The notes under the pieces were generated by a model. That model was not told the DNA's origin. It saw only the letters and a program-made list of their open reading frames with translations, and searched no databases. Below are positions 17,392-26,337 of a stretch of 64,000 nucleotides of DNA, piece by piece. The stretch comes from Saccharopolyspora endophytica (GTDB lineage Bacteria > Actinomycetota > Actinomycetes > Mycobacteriales > Pseudonocardiaceae). Position 1 is the stretch's first letter. The number at the start of each line of letters is the position of its first letter. Location: the NCBI RefSeq assembly GCF_018070075.1, contig NZ_JAGPXE010000001.1:1-64000 (forward strand), read 5' to 3'. A program made the position numbers and the translations under genes.

Positions 17392-18339
17392 TCAGCGGAT
17401 GGTGACCTGGCGGCCTCGCAGTCCGTCTCGGGCTCGTCGCTCCGTGCTGGTCAGGGGCTCGTTCTCGAGGGAGGCGAGGGCTTCGTCGATGCGCCGGCCG
17501 AGGGCGACGGCCGGTTCGTCCCACTCGCGGGCGTGCAGTTCGCGGTCGAGGTCCCAGACCGGGACCAGCAGGCCGTGCGCGCGGAACGAGCCCGCGTAGC
17601 GGCTCTCCTCGCCGAGGGCCAGCTCGCCGCGGGCCGACAGCCGGGCCAGCGCGGCCAGCAGCTGCTCCTCCGGCTCGGGGCGGACCCAGCGCAGGTGCGC
17701 CTTCTCGCCCGCGTCGACCCAGTACGCCGAGGTCACGCCCTTGAGGCGGTCGGTGGGCATGATCGCGGCGTTGGCGCGTTCCAGCGACAGCGCGACCTCA
17801 CCGGCCGGGTCCACGTCCCCCGGCAGCCACCAGCTGAAGTCGGCGTGCAGCTCGACGTCGAGGGCGGCGTCCGGGTCGATCAGGTCCTGCAGCCGGGTCG
17901 GAACGGAACCCGCCTCGGCGGTTTCCGGGCCCACGACCGACAGGGACTGGCCGGTCTCGGCCTCCTGGACCCACTCGATCGCGCGGGCCACGTCGCGGCT
18001 GATGTCGCCGGAGTGCGTCTGCACCTGGAGACCCACGAAGCGCACGCCGTCGTTGCGGTGCAGCGCGGCGGCCGCCATCGGCAGCACCGTCGCCAGCGTG
18101 ATCTCCGAGCCGTCGCGCATCGGCAGCTTCGCGATCGCCGACGGGACGAACTCGCGCAGGGCGACCAGCTCGCACTCGGCTGCCAGGCCCTCGAACGGCC
18201 GGGTCACGATCACGTCCGCCGAGCCACCGGCCTTGCCGTGGCACGCCTTGTAGCGCTTGCCCGACCCGCACGGGCAGGGCTGGCGGGGACCGACGGCGCC
18301 TTCGGGCTGGGCTGGCTTGGTCGCGGCTCGCTTCGACAC
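17392..18339 (-). CDS. DUF5926 family protein with SEC-C zinc motif
   Basis: A 315-residue cytoplasmic protein. Residues about 20-40 form a SEC-C zinc-binding motif (PCPCGSGKRYKACHG), the same metal-binding tail that links SecA to SecB or ribosomes. The remainder is the actinobacterial DUF5926 domain, with acidic, helical regions and no membrane segment. Function is unknown. It begins 24 nt after the glycerophosphodiesterase stop, so the two may be co-transcribed. The start is the GTG just ahead of the Lys/Arg-rich first residues. Confidence 0.8.
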   Translation of the reverse strand: MSKRAATKPAQPEGAVGPRQPCPCGSGKRYKACHGKAGGSADVIVTRPFEGLAAECELVALREFVPSAIAKLPMRDGSEITLATVLPMAAAALHRNDGVRFVGLQVQTHSGDISRDVARAIEWVQEAETGQSLSVVGPETAEAGSVPTRLQDLIDPDAALDVELHADFSWWLPGDVDPAGEVALSLERANAAIMPTDRLKGVTSAYWVDAGEKAHLRWVRPEPEEQLLAALARLSARGELALGEESRYAGSFRAHGLLVPVWDLDRELHAREWDEPAVALGRRIDEALASLENEPLTSTERRARDGLRGRQVTIR

Positions 18340-18363
18340 GGCTGTTCCAATCGCTGGCGGTGA

Positions 18364-19149
18364 CTACCCCGTGACGCTACCGAATTTGGCGGAATCGGGA
18401 TCAGCCAGGTGGAGCCGGGTTCCCTCGGGCGAGTTCGTCGCGAGGTACCGCACGCCCGCGCTCCGGCACAGGTCGATGTCGGCGGGCGCGTCGACCGTCC
18501 AGCAGTAGGTGTCGCGTCCGAGCGCGGCGGCGCGCGACACGAACCCCGGGTCGTCGCGCAGCAGCCGCACGTCCGGTCCGGCCAGGTCCGCCCACGGCGG
18601 CAGCACACCACCTCGGCGGGTCCCGGTGAACCGCGAGAACAGCAGCACCGTCGGCACCCGGGGCGCCGCCTCCTTGAAGCGGCGGACCGCCGCGGGTGCG
18701 AAGGACATCATGAAGACCGGGGAGTCGCGCGGGTCGTCCGGCGCGGCCAGTCCGTGCCTGGCCAGCAGCGCGACCAGCTTGTGCTCGACCAGACCGCCGT
18801 AGCGGACCGGGTGCTTGGTCTCCACGAACAGCCTCGTCGGGCGCCCGCTCGCGCGGACCATGCCGAGCAGCTCGTCCAGGGTGAGCACGCCGTACTCGGC
18901 GGCGGAGCGGCCGAAGTCGACCTCGGCCATCGCGGCCACGGTCAGCGCGCTGACCACGCCGCGTCCGCTGGAGGTCCGGTCGATGCGGCGGTCGTGCACG
19001 CAGACCAGATGACCGTCGCGGGTGACCCGGACGTCGCACTCCAGGGCGTCCGCGCCCTGCTCCAGCGCCAGCTCGTAGGCGGACCGGGTGTGCTCGGCGC
19101 GGTGCGCCGACGCGCCCCGGTGCGCGACGACCTCAGGAATCTCCGCCAC
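18364..19149 (-). CDS. Glycerophosphodiester phosphodiesterase
   Basis: A 261-residue GDPD-family TIM barrel that would hydrolyse glycerophosphodiesters to glycerol 3-phosphate and an alcohol. It has the start motif VAHRGASAHRAEHT (catalytic His and Glu, with AEHT in place of the usual PENT), DALECDVRVTRDGHLVCVHD (metal ligands Glu, Asp and second catalytic His) and FVETK. No signal peptide, so it is probably cytoplasmic. The GTG at 19149 gives the domain directly; a start at 19188 would add 13 unconserved residues. Confidence 0.88.
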   Translation of the reverse strand: MAEIPEVVAHRGASAHRAEHTRSAYELALEQGADALECDVRVTRDGHLVCVHDRRIDRTSSGRGVVSALTVAAMAEVDFGRSAAEYGVLTLDELLGMVRASGRPTRLFVETKHPVRYGGLVEHKLVALLARHGLAAPDDPRDSPVFMMSFAPAAVRRFKEAAPRVPTVLLFSRFTGTRRGGVLPPWADLAGPDVRLLRDDPGFVSRAAALGRDTYCWTVDAPADIDLCRSAGVRYLATNSPEGTRLHLADPDSAKFGSVTG

Positions 19150-19200
19150 ACCACCAGTATCCGGACCGGATGCGAACACCGCCGTCACGTGTGACCCACC

Positions 19201-20112
19201 TCAGCGGCGGGCCGTGTCCGGGCGCGCGGCACGCGGCGGCGGAGGAGCGGCGCGGACCGCGTGGACCCGCTGCCGGCTCAGCTCGGCCGGGTCCGGCGGC
19301 AGCAGCAGCCGCATGAAGTGGTCGATGAGCCGCGCGGTGACCACCGCCAGCACCGTGACCAGCGCGTTGTTGACCGCGTGCAGCACGACGCCGTCGGCCA
19401 GCGCCTGGACCCCGTCGCGGAACGTCCAGCCGAAGGTGAGCAGGCCGACCACCACGGTCGCCGCCCACAGCGCCCACCAGAACCGGACCCGCAGGCTCGG
19501 CCACGGGCGCGCGTCCCTCTCCCGATCGCCCTCGGCGACCAGCAGCGAGTGCTCCAGCTCGGCCACGGCCGCGCCCGGGATCAGCAGGTTCGCGCCCGGG
19601 ATCAGCACCCCGGCCACGACCTGCCAGTCCGGCCGGGCGCTGCGGACGCCGATCCGCTCGGCCGCCGCGGCCCGCGCGCGCAGGCCCCACAGCACGACGA
19701 ACACGCCGGTCAGCACGCCCATCAGCACCAGGATCAGGCCTGTGGTGCCGACCAGGGCGTCGGAGATCGCCAGCACGGTCCGCGAGAGCGCCTCACCCCT
19801 GCTGAACAGCAGCAGGACGTAGCGCCACGCCTCGGCGAAGGTCGCCAGCGCCGCGACGCCCGCCGTCACCCACAGGGCGGCGATCGCGGTGGCGGCGGTG
19901 GTCCCGGCGCGTTCGGCCTGGTCGACCCGGCTGTTCGTGGGCAGCGCCAGCGGCCAGCGCCAGGCCAGCAGCGGGAAACCCCAGCGCGGAGGCGCCGGGT
20001 AGGACGGCGGGCCGGTGTACGGGCGCGGCCGTCGCCGCTGCCTCGCGCGGCGCGGACCGCCGGGCGGAGTGGCTACCCACTCCATCCGGTCGTGCTGGGG
20101 CGGAGGCGTCAC
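19201..20112 (-). CDS. DUF4328 membrane protein
   Basis: A 303-residue membrane protein. A Pro/Arg-rich cytoplasmic N-terminus (1-45) is followed by six to seven hydrophobic helices, with the DUF4328-type segments VLWGLRARAAAAERIG and DWQVVAGVLIPGANLLIPG. DUF4328 proteins are common in actinomycetes and uncharacterised. The GTG start overlaps the rhodanese stop by 4 nt (GTGA). Confidence 0.75.
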   Translation of the reverse strand: MTPPPQHDRMEWVATPPGGPRRARQRRRPRPYTGPPSYPAPPRWGFPLLAWRWPLALPTNSRVDQAERAGTTAATAIAALWVTAGVAALATFAEAWRYVLLLFSRGEALSRTVLAISDALVGTTGLILVLMGVLTGVFVVLWGLRARAAAAERIGVRSARPDWQVVAGVLIPGANLLIPGAAVAELEHSLLVAEGDRERDARPWPSLRVRFWWALWAATVVVGLLTFGWTFRDGVQALADGVVLHAVNNALVTVLAVVTARLIDHFMRLLLPPDPAELSRQRVHAVRAAPPPPRAARPDTARR

Positions 20113-20465
20113 AGCACGTACGGCTCGCCGTCGGACTCATCGGACACCAGCGGGCGGCCGATGGCCGACCAGCCGTTCATGCCGCGCTCGACGTTGACCG
20201 CGTCCCAGCCGTTGGCGTTGAGGTACGCGGTGACCTTCGCCGAACGACCGCCGGAGCGGCACACCACGTAGAGCTGGTCGGCCTCCGGGATGTCGTCGAG
20301 TCGCTCGACGAGCTTGCTCATCGGGATGTGCACGGCCTCGGGGGCGTGCCCGGCCTGCCACTCGTCGTCCTCGCGGACGTCCAGCAGCACGCTGCCCTGC
20401 GGCAGCTTCTCGGGCAGTTCCGCCGGCTCGACGCCGGGCACCTGTCCAGGAGGTGGAGTAGTCAC
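20109..20465 (-). CDS. Rhodanese-like sulfurtransferase
   Basis: A 118-residue single-domain rhodanese. The active-site loop is VVCRSGGRS with the catalytic Cys near residue 70, and the substrate-binding VREDDEWQAGHAPEAVHIPM segment is intact. Such proteins carry persulfide sulfur for thiosulfate/cyanide detoxification or sulfur delivery; the acceptor is unknown. Translationally coupled to the DUF4328 membrane protein, which may tether it to a membrane process. Confidence 0.88.
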   Translation of the reverse strand: MTTPPPGQVPGVEPAELPEKLPQGSVLLDVREDDEWQAGHAPEAVHIPMSKLVERLDDIPEADQLYVVCRSGGRSAKVTAYLNANGWDAVNVERGMNGWSAIGRPLVSDESDGEPYVL

Positions 20466-20579
20466 GCCCCCGATGCTGCCACGCCGGGCGTCTCTTCGGT
20501 GTGAGGGTGCGGCCGGTTTTGTCCGAACCGTTCATGATCGATGTCGCGTCCGCCGGTCGGACCGCCCCTGCCTCGAACG

Positions 20580-20613
20580 ACGCGCCCCGGACCTGGGCAG
20601 GTCCGGGGCGCGT
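20580..20613 (-). terminator. Strong terminator hairpin of actP operon
   Basis: ACGCGCCCCGGACCT (20580-20594), loop GGGC, then the exact complement 20599-20613: a 15-bp perfect GC-rich stem located 20 nt after the symporter stop. Confidence 0.65.
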
Positions 20614-20633
20614 TCGTCACGAGGTGGATCAGG

Positions 20634-22265
20634 TCAGTGCTGGACCGCCTTCTCCGCGCCCGCACCCGTGAGGGAGCGGACCTCCATCTCGGCGTACTTC
20701 TCACCGCCGTTCTCGTCCTTGCTCATGATCGTTCCGAGGTAACCGAGCAGGAACGACAGCGGGATCGACACCAGGCCCGGGTTCTTCAGCGGGAACAGCG
20801 CGAAGTCCATCGACGGGAACATCGCCTCCTCGCCACCCGAGACCGCCGGCGAGAAGATGATCAGCACGATGGTGATCGCCAGACCGCCGTAGATGCTGAA
20901 CAGCGCACCGGTGGTGTTGAACCGCTTCCAGAACAGCGAGTACAGCAGCGTCGGCAGGTTCGCCGAGGCGGCGACGGCGAAGGCCAGCGCGACCAGGAAG
21001 GCCACGTTCTGCCCGTTGGCCGCGATGCCGCCCAGGATCGACACGACGCCGATGACCACCGCGGTGATCCGCGCGACGCGGACCTCCTGCTGCTTGTCGT
21101 CGACCTTGCCCTTCTTGATCACGTTCGCGTAGATGTCGTGCGCGAACGAGGCCGAGGCCGTGATCGTCAGACCGGCCACCACCGCCAGGATCGTCGCGAA
21201 GGCGACCGCGGAGATGAAGCCCAGCAGCAGCGGACCGCCCAGGTAGGAGGCCAGCAGCGGAGCCGCCGAGTTCACCCCGCCCGGGGCGTCCTTGATCGCG
21301 TCCGGCCCCACCAGCGCGCCGGCGCCGTAACCCAGGACCAGCGTGAACAGGTAGAACAGGCCGATCAGCCAGATGGCCCAGACCACCGAACGACGCGCCT
21401 CCTTGGCGGTCGGCACGGTGTAGAAGCGCATCAGCACGTGCGGCAGACCGGCGGTGCCCAGCACCAGGGCGATGCCCAGCGAGATGAAGTCCAGCTTGCT
21501 GGTCTCCGTCTTGCCGTACTGCGCGCCCGGGTTGAGCACCTTGTCGCCGGCGACCTCGGCCGCGTGGCCGAGCAGCGCCGAGAGGTTGAACCCGTACAGG
21601 CCCAGGACCCAGATCGTCATCACGAAGGCACCGGCGATCAGCAGCGCCGCCTTGATGATCTGCACCCAGGTCGTGCCGCGCATGCCGCCGACCAGGACGT
21701 AGAGGATCATCAGCGCGCCGACCACGGCGATCACGATGGCCTGCCCGCCCTTGTCGGTGATGCCCAGCAGCAGCGCGATCAGGCCACCGGCACCGGCCAT
21801 CTGGGCCAGCAGGTAGAAGAAGCTCACCACCAGCGTGGACAGCGAGGCCGCCGTGCGCACCGGGCGCTCCCGCATCCGGAAGCTGAGCACGTCACCCATC
21901 GTGTAGCGACCGGTGTTGCGCAGCAGCTCCGCGACCAGCAGCAGGGCGACCAGCCAGGCCACCAGGAAGCCGATGGAGTACAGGAACCCGTCGTACCCGT
22001 TGACCGCGATGGCGCCCGCGATGCCGAGGAACGACGCCGCCGACAGGTAGTCGCCGGAGATCGCGATTCCGTTCTGCGGCCCGCTGAACGCGTGCCCGGC
22101 GGCGTAGTAGTCCGAGGCGGTCTTGGTGTTCCGGCTCGCCCGGAACACGATCACCATCGTGACCGCCACGAAGATCGCGAAGATTCCGATGTTCAGCAGC
22201 GAGTTGCCGCCCGCCGCTTCCGCCGCGAGGGGCTGGGTGGCGGAAATTGCCTGCATCGAGCTCAC
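20634..22265 (-). CDS. actP: Cation/acetate (monocarboxylate) symporter
   Basis: A 543-residue sodium:solute symporter (SSF) with about 13 membrane helices. Close to ActP/MctC type: SASDYYAAGHAFSGPQNGIAISGDYLSAASFLG near the start and GTAGLPHVLMRFYTVP in the middle. It should import acetate, and perhaps propionate or pyruvate, with Na+ or H+. The start is GTG at 22265 (GTGA overlap with the DUF485 gene) or the ATG three codons later. The DUF485-symporter pair is the standard ActP arrangement. Confidence 0.92.
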   Translation of the reverse strand: MSSMQAISATQPLAAEAAGGNSLLNIGIFAIFVAVTMVIVFRASRNTKTASDYYAAGHAFSGPQNGIAISGDYLSAASFLGIAGAIAVNGYDGFLYSIGFLVAWLVALLLVAELLRNTGRYTMGDVLSFRMRERPVRTAASLSTLVVSFFYLLAQMAGAGGLIALLLGITDKGGQAIVIAVVGALMILYVLVGGMRGTTWVQIIKAALLIAGAFVMTIWVLGLYGFNLSALLGHAAEVAGDKVLNPGAQYGKTETSKLDFISLGIALVLGTAGLPHVLMRFYTVPTAKEARRSVVWAIWLIGLFYLFTLVLGYGAGALVGPDAIKDAPGGVNSAAPLLASYLGGPLLLGFISAVAFATILAVVAGLTITASASFAHDIYANVIKKGKVDDKQQEVRVARITAVVIGVVSILGGIAANGQNVAFLVALAFAVAASANLPTLLYSLFWKRFNTTGALFSIYGGLAITIVLIIFSPAVSGGEEAMFPSMDFALFPLKNPGLVSIPLSFLLGYLGTIMSKDENGGEKYAEMEVRSLTGAGAEKAVQH

Positions 22266-22612
22266 TTGCCGCCTCCCTCAACGTTTTCCCGGATCTTTTC
22301 GGCGACCGGGTCCAGGTTCTTGTTGGCGTAGCGGACGTACCAGGTCGTGATCACGAAGGTGGACACGAACTGAAGCAGGCCGAGCACAAGTCCGACGTTG
22401 ATGTTGCCGACCAGCTTGATGCTCATGAAGCCGTGCGCGTAGTCGGCGAGCAACACGTACACGAGGTACCAGACCAGGAACAACGCCGATACGGGGAACA
22501 CGAAGTTGCGCAGTCGCTTGCGCAGTTGGGCGAATTCGGGACTGCTTTGCGCAGCGGCCCAGGTTTCGGCGTCAATACCGGACCCGGACCCGTTTTGGTC
22601 CGTGGCGCTCAC
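22262..22612 (-). CDS. DUF485 small membrane partner of ActP
   Basis: A 116-residue protein with two membrane helices (about 38-60 and 73-95) and the DUF485 pattern SPEFAQLRKRLRNFVFPVSALFLVWYLVYVLLADYA. DUF485 (YjcH-like) genes precede actP in many bacteria. GGAAGGAG 5-6 nt before the GTG supports the start. First gene of the two-gene operon. Confidence 0.9.
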   Translation of the reverse strand: MSATDQNGSGSGIDAETWAAAQSSPEFAQLRKRLRNFVFPVSALFLVWYLVYVLLADYAHGFMSIKLVGNINVGLVLGLLQFVSTFVITTWYVRYANKNLDPVAEKIRENVEGGGK

Positions 22613-22926
22613 GGCTCTCCTTCCACAAAGAAAGGCTCAGCCTCGCGTTATCGCCAAGCATGAGCCTGAATCACACAACGCCGGAACGCTACGGAACCTG
22701 ACGCAACGCTGGGTAGGCCCGTTGGGAGTATGCGTGCTAACGATCGAGTGAAGTTGACACCTCAACAGCACGCAACGAATTGTGCCGATTGAGAAGCTTT
22801 TCATTCGTACGGAGTATTGATCCTCCAACAAGCGACTGAGTTGTCGACGGTAAGTAATTAATTGCGATGTCAACTACACGATTGGCCGCATGGCTCACGC
22901 TCAGCGGAACAATTGATTCCGCGGTC
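22613..22926. other. Intergenic control region of the DUF485-actP operon
   Basis: A 314-nt gap that is AT-rich compared with the surroundings, particularly 22780-22870. It must hold the operon promoter on the minus strand, but no hexamer pair is convincing. A small inverted repeat GTTGA-CACC-TCAAC is present near 22755. No gene is supported here. Confidence 0.4.
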
Positions 22927-24669
22927 TCAGCGCTCGTGGCGGCCGTGCTTGGAGACCGGCTCGGTGGTCGTCCTGCTGTCGACGAAGCCCAGCCGGTCCG
23001 GCGCGTGCAGCCGCAGCATCAGCCGCGAGACACCGCCCGGCACGCGCGCCCGGGTCGCCAGGCTGACCAGGTAGGTCACCGCGAACGCCAGCGGCACCGT
23101 GAACAGCGCGGGCTGCGACGCGAGCTGGGCCCACCAGCCGGCGTGCCCGGCCAAGTGCGAGGCGGAGGCCGAGATCAGCACCAGCGACCCGCCGGTGACC
23201 ATGCCGCACGCCGCTCCGGCCGCGGTCAGCCCGCGCCACCAGATGCCCAGCACCAGGACCGGGCAGAACGTCGAGGCGGCCATCGCGAATGCCAGGCCCA
23301 CGCTGCGCGCGAGGTCGTGGTCGTCCACCGCCAGCGCCAAGACCACCGGCACCGCGCAGGACAGCACCGCCGCCGACCGGAACCGCATCGTCCGGCCCCA
23401 CAGCACGTCCCGCGCGGACAGCACCCCTGCCAGGCTCATGACCAGGCCCGACGAGGTGGACAGGAACGCGGCGAACGCGCCCGCCGCGGTGATCGCGGCC
23501 AGCACCCCGCCGACCCAGTTGCCCAGCATCGCGTGCGGCAGCAGCAGCACCGCCGCATCCGTCTGGCCGGTGACCAGCAGCTGCGGCACGTACAGCCGGG
23601 ACAGCAGCCCGAAGATCGTCGGGAACAGGTAGAACGCCCCGAGCAGTCCCAGCACGTAGAGCGCGGTCCGGCGGGCGCCCGCGCCCGACGGGTTGGCGTA
23701 GAAGCGGGCCAGCACGTGCGGCAGGCCCATCGTGCCCAGGAACGTCGCGATCAGCACCGAGTAGGTCTCCAGCAGTCCGGTCAGCCCGTCCTGCTGGGGG
23801 CGCAGCCAGCTCGCGTTGTCCGGCACCGCCCCGGTCACCACCGGAACGGCCGCGCCCGCGGGGAAGCGCAGTTCGCTGCCCGCCGGCACCGGGTGCTCGC
23901 CCGGCTGCAGGTACATCGCGCCCGGCTGCCCCGATTTCTCGGCGGCGGTGAGCCAGACCGGTTCGCTCACCTGGAGCACCACGTCGGTCTCGACGCGAAC
24001 GGCGGTGTCCTGCTGGAAGAACGGCGTGCGCGGCTCGTCCAGCACCTGCTGCTGCCCGCCGACCAGGAACACCATCAGCAGCGCGAACGCGGGCAGCGTG
24101 ATCGCGAACAGCTTCACCCAGTACTGGAACGCCTGCACCAGCGTCACCGCGCGCAGCGCGCCGCTGACCACGCTGACGTGCACGATCAGCGCCACCACGA
24201 TGATTCCCGCGTGGTACTCGAACCCGACGATGGCGGCCAGCGTCATCCCGGCCGCCTGCAACTGCGGCACCAGGTACAACCAGCCGATGACCACCACGAT
24301 CACCGTGGACAGCGAGCGCAGGTCCAGCGAGTTCAGCCGCGCCTCGACGAAGTCCGGCATCGTGTAGGCGCCGGATCGGCGCATCGGCGCCACGACGAAC
24401 AACATCAGCGCCAGGTAACCGGCCGCGAAACCGATCGGGTACCAGAGCGCGTCGACGCCGTCCTTGAGCACCAGGCCCGCCACGCCCAGGAACGACGCGG
24501 CCGACAGGTACTCGCCGGAGATGGCCGCGGCGTTGCGCTCTTCCCGAACCGGCTTGCGAGCGGCGGAGAAATCGGTGGTCCGGGCCGAGCGCGAGCCCCA
24601 CAGGCCGATGCCCAGCGTCGCGACGACGATCAGTACGACGCCGCCCAAGGACCACAGATTCGAGAACAT
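22927..24669 (-). CDS. Second SSF-family sodium:solute symporter (ActP-like)
   Basis: A 580-residue symporter, homologous to the ActP at 20634 but clearly distinct. It has the same early SGEYLSAASFLG and mid GTMGLPHVLARFYANPSG motifs, plus an insert of about 80 residues (around 215-295; QQDTAVRVETDVVLQVSEP then PGEHPVPAGSELRFPAG) between helices that the first copy lacks and that probably faces outside. A basic tail ends the protein. Likely imports a short carboxylate; specificity cannot be read from sequence. Confidence 0.87.
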   Translation of the reverse strand: MFSNLWSLGGVVLIVVATLGIGLWGSRSARTTDFSAARKPVREERNAAAISGEYLSAASFLGVAGLVLKDGVDALWYPIGFAAGYLALMLFVVAPMRRSGAYTMPDFVEARLNSLDLRSLSTVIVVVIGWLYLVPQLQAAGMTLAAIVGFEYHAGIIVVALIVHVSVVSGALRAVTLVQAFQYWVKLFAITLPAFALLMVFLVGGQQQVLDEPRTPFFQQDTAVRVETDVVLQVSEPVWLTAAEKSGQPGAMYLQPGEHPVPAGSELRFPAGAAVPVVTGAVPDNASWLRPQQDGLTGLLETYSVLIATFLGTMGLPHVLARFYANPSGAGARRTALYVLGLLGAFYLFPTIFGLLSRLYVPQLLVTGQTDAAVLLLPHAMLGNWVGGVLAAITAAGAFAAFLSTSSGLVMSLAGVLSARDVLWGRTMRFRSAAVLSCAVPVVLALAVDDHDLARSVGLAFAMAASTFCPVLVLGIWWRGLTAAGAACGMVTGGSLVLISASASHLAGHAGWWAQLASQPALFTVPLAFAVTYLVSLATRARVPGGVSRLMLRLHAPDRLGFVDSRTTTEPVSKHGRHER

Positions 24670-24784
24670 CTCACCCGCCCACCTGGCGCCTGAAGAGTCG
24701 CACCCACCTTACGCAGCGCAGCGAACGCACCCGAAGCAGCTCTCCGAAAGCCGTACCGGCGCGCAGGACCTCCGGATCAGGCGG

Positions 24785-25189
24785 TCACTCCTCCAGCATT
24801 CCCAGGAAGTCCTCTTCGTTTCGCTCGGCTTTGCGGGTGAACAGCAGGCCGATGACCACGAGGAACGGGTAGGCCAGGACGCCGAGGACCAGCCACGGCA
24901 GCCGCAGCCCGAAGACCTCGAAGTCACCGAGGGACGGCACCGACCAGAACGCCAGCGGCAAGCCGAGCAGCACCGCGCCGACGACGCCGGACAGCAGCAA
25001 CGCCGCCCGCAGCTGCTTCTCGACGAGGTCCCTGACCAGCCCCTCCAGCGCTCCGGTCTGCTCCTCGACCTCGACGCGGACCCGGGGGACGTGCGGTCCG
25101 CGGCGGTCGGCGAGCACGACGCGCTTGCGCCTCGGCCGGGGCGAGTACTCGCTCAGCCGAGCGCGGACGTCGAAGCCCTCCGGGCTCAT
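24785..25189 (-). CDS. Small two-helix membrane protein next to symporter
   Basis: A 134-residue protein: charged N-terminus (about 1-60, Arg-rich), two membrane helices (about 64-82 and 97-115) and an acidic tail EERNEEDFLGMLEE-like. Layout and position resemble the DUF485 partner of ActP although the sequence differs, so it is probably the accessory subunit of the symporter that follows 115 nt downstream. It starts 10 nt after the LytTR regulator stop, in the same direction. Confidence 0.65.
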   Translation of the reverse strand: MSPEGFDVRARLSEYSPRPRRKRVVLADRRGPHVPRVRVEVEEQTGALEGLVRDLVEKQLRAALLLSGVVGAVLLGLPLAFWSVPSLGDFEVFGLRLPWLVLGVLAYPFLVVIGLLFTRKAERNEEDFLGMLEE

Positions 25190-25199
25190 CCGTTCCCGC

Positions 25200-26036
25200 T
25201 CACTGCTGGCCCCAGTTTTCGCGCGGCGCCTTCACCAGGCGGTCCTTGAGCTCCCTGGTGTGCCTGCGGGACACGGGCAGTTCTTTGGGCGGCCCGCCGC
25301 CGAGGACCACCGAGTAGCCGGACGAGGACATCCGCAGTTCGGTGACCAGCGCGAGCGAGACCAGGAACGACCGGTGGATGCGCAGGAACCCGGCTTCGCC
25401 CCAGCGCTCCTCCAGCTGTGCCAGCGGAATCCGGACCAGGTGGGAGCCCTCGGTGGTGTGCAGCCGCGCGTAGTCGCCCTGCGCCTCGACCCAGCGGACC
25501 TCCTTGCGCGGGATCATCCGCGTGGTGCCGGCGAGTTCGACCGGGATGACCTCGTCGTCCTCGGGCGTGGGGGCTTCGAGCGGCTGGGGTGAGCCGTTCT
25601 TGCCGGACTGCTGCTTGTTCTTCTCGATGCCGCGCAGCGCGCGGTCGACGCGGTCGGCGTTGGCGGGCTTCATGATGTAGTCCAGCGCCCCGACCTCGAA
25701 CGCCTCCAGGGCGTTCTCCTCGTGCCCGGTGATGAACACCAGCGCGGGCGGGTTGCGGAACGCGGTGAGCACCCGGGCCAGTTCCATCCCCGACAGCCCC
25801 GGCATCGAGACGTCCGCGAACACGGCGTCCACAATGGACTCGTCCTCGTCGCGGCGGCCGATCAGCTCCGGATCGTCGCTGCGCAGCAGTCGAAGCGCCT
25901 CGGCGGCGTCGAACGCCGTCAGCACCCGCCCGACGCGAGGGTTGCTGCCGAGCAGGAATTTCATCTCGTCAAGTCCGGCCCGCTCGTCGTCGACGGCGAG
26001 GACGACGAGCCCGGCGGGGTTCTCTCGTGTACTCAA
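25200..26036 (-). CDS. LytTR-type response regulator
   Basis: A 278-residue regulator. The receiver domain (about 10-130) has the acidic pair DDE at 16-18, phosphoacceptor Asp75 (FADVSMPG) and Lys in YIMKPAN. The C-terminal LytTR DNA-binding domain (about 165-270) shows IPRKEVRWVEAQGDYARLHT and FLRIHRSFLVSL. It is the cognate partner of the LytS-like kinase at 27259. In E. coli (BtsSR, YpdAB) and Bacillus (LytST) such pairs switch on pyruvate or carboxylate transporters; here transporter genes follow directly. Confidence 0.9.
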   Translation of the reverse strand: MSTRENPAGLVVLAVDDERAGLDEMKFLLGSNPRVGRVLTAFDAAEALRLLRSDDPELIGRRDEDESIVDAVFADVSMPGLSGMELARVLTAFRNPPALVFITGHEENALEAFEVGALDYIMKPANADRVDRALRGIEKNKQQSGKNGSPQPLEAPTPEDDEVIPVELAGTTRMIPRKEVRWVEAQGDYARLHTTEGSHLVRIPLAQLEERWGEAGFLRIHRSFLVSLALVTELRMSSSGYSVVLGGGPPKELPVSRRHTRELKDRLVKAPRENWGQQ

Positions 26037-26290
26037 TGCAACGCCATATCGTGCCGCGCCTTCGGCGCACTGTCCATGTCCCGATGTCCCATCCGGCCTC
26101 CCGCCGATCCCGCGAACGTGGCCGCAGAACCCTAGTTGTTAGCGCAGCACGAGGGTTCTCCACGAGGGGCCGGAGACAAGAATCTGTCCCGCGAAGCCGA
26201 TTTTCGCCCGAATGGATCAACGCACAGGGCTGATCGAGCGAGGGGCCCTTGCCCGAACCGGATCAGTTCTGTCCGCAACACCGCGCACAA

Positions 26291-26325
26291 CGGGTCCCCG
26301 CCGAGTCTTCCCCGGCAGGGACCCG
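26291..26325 (-). terminator. Terminator hairpin after S49 peptidase gene
   Basis: CGGGTCCC (26291-26298) pairs with GGGACCCG (26318-26325), with more pairing inside the loop (CCGCCG/CGGC). It lies 12 nt after the peptidase stop within the 301-nt gap 26037-26337; the rest of that gap is the LytTR gene's upstream region, with no gene seen. Confidence 0.5.
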
Positions 26326-26337
26326 AAGCACAAGCCT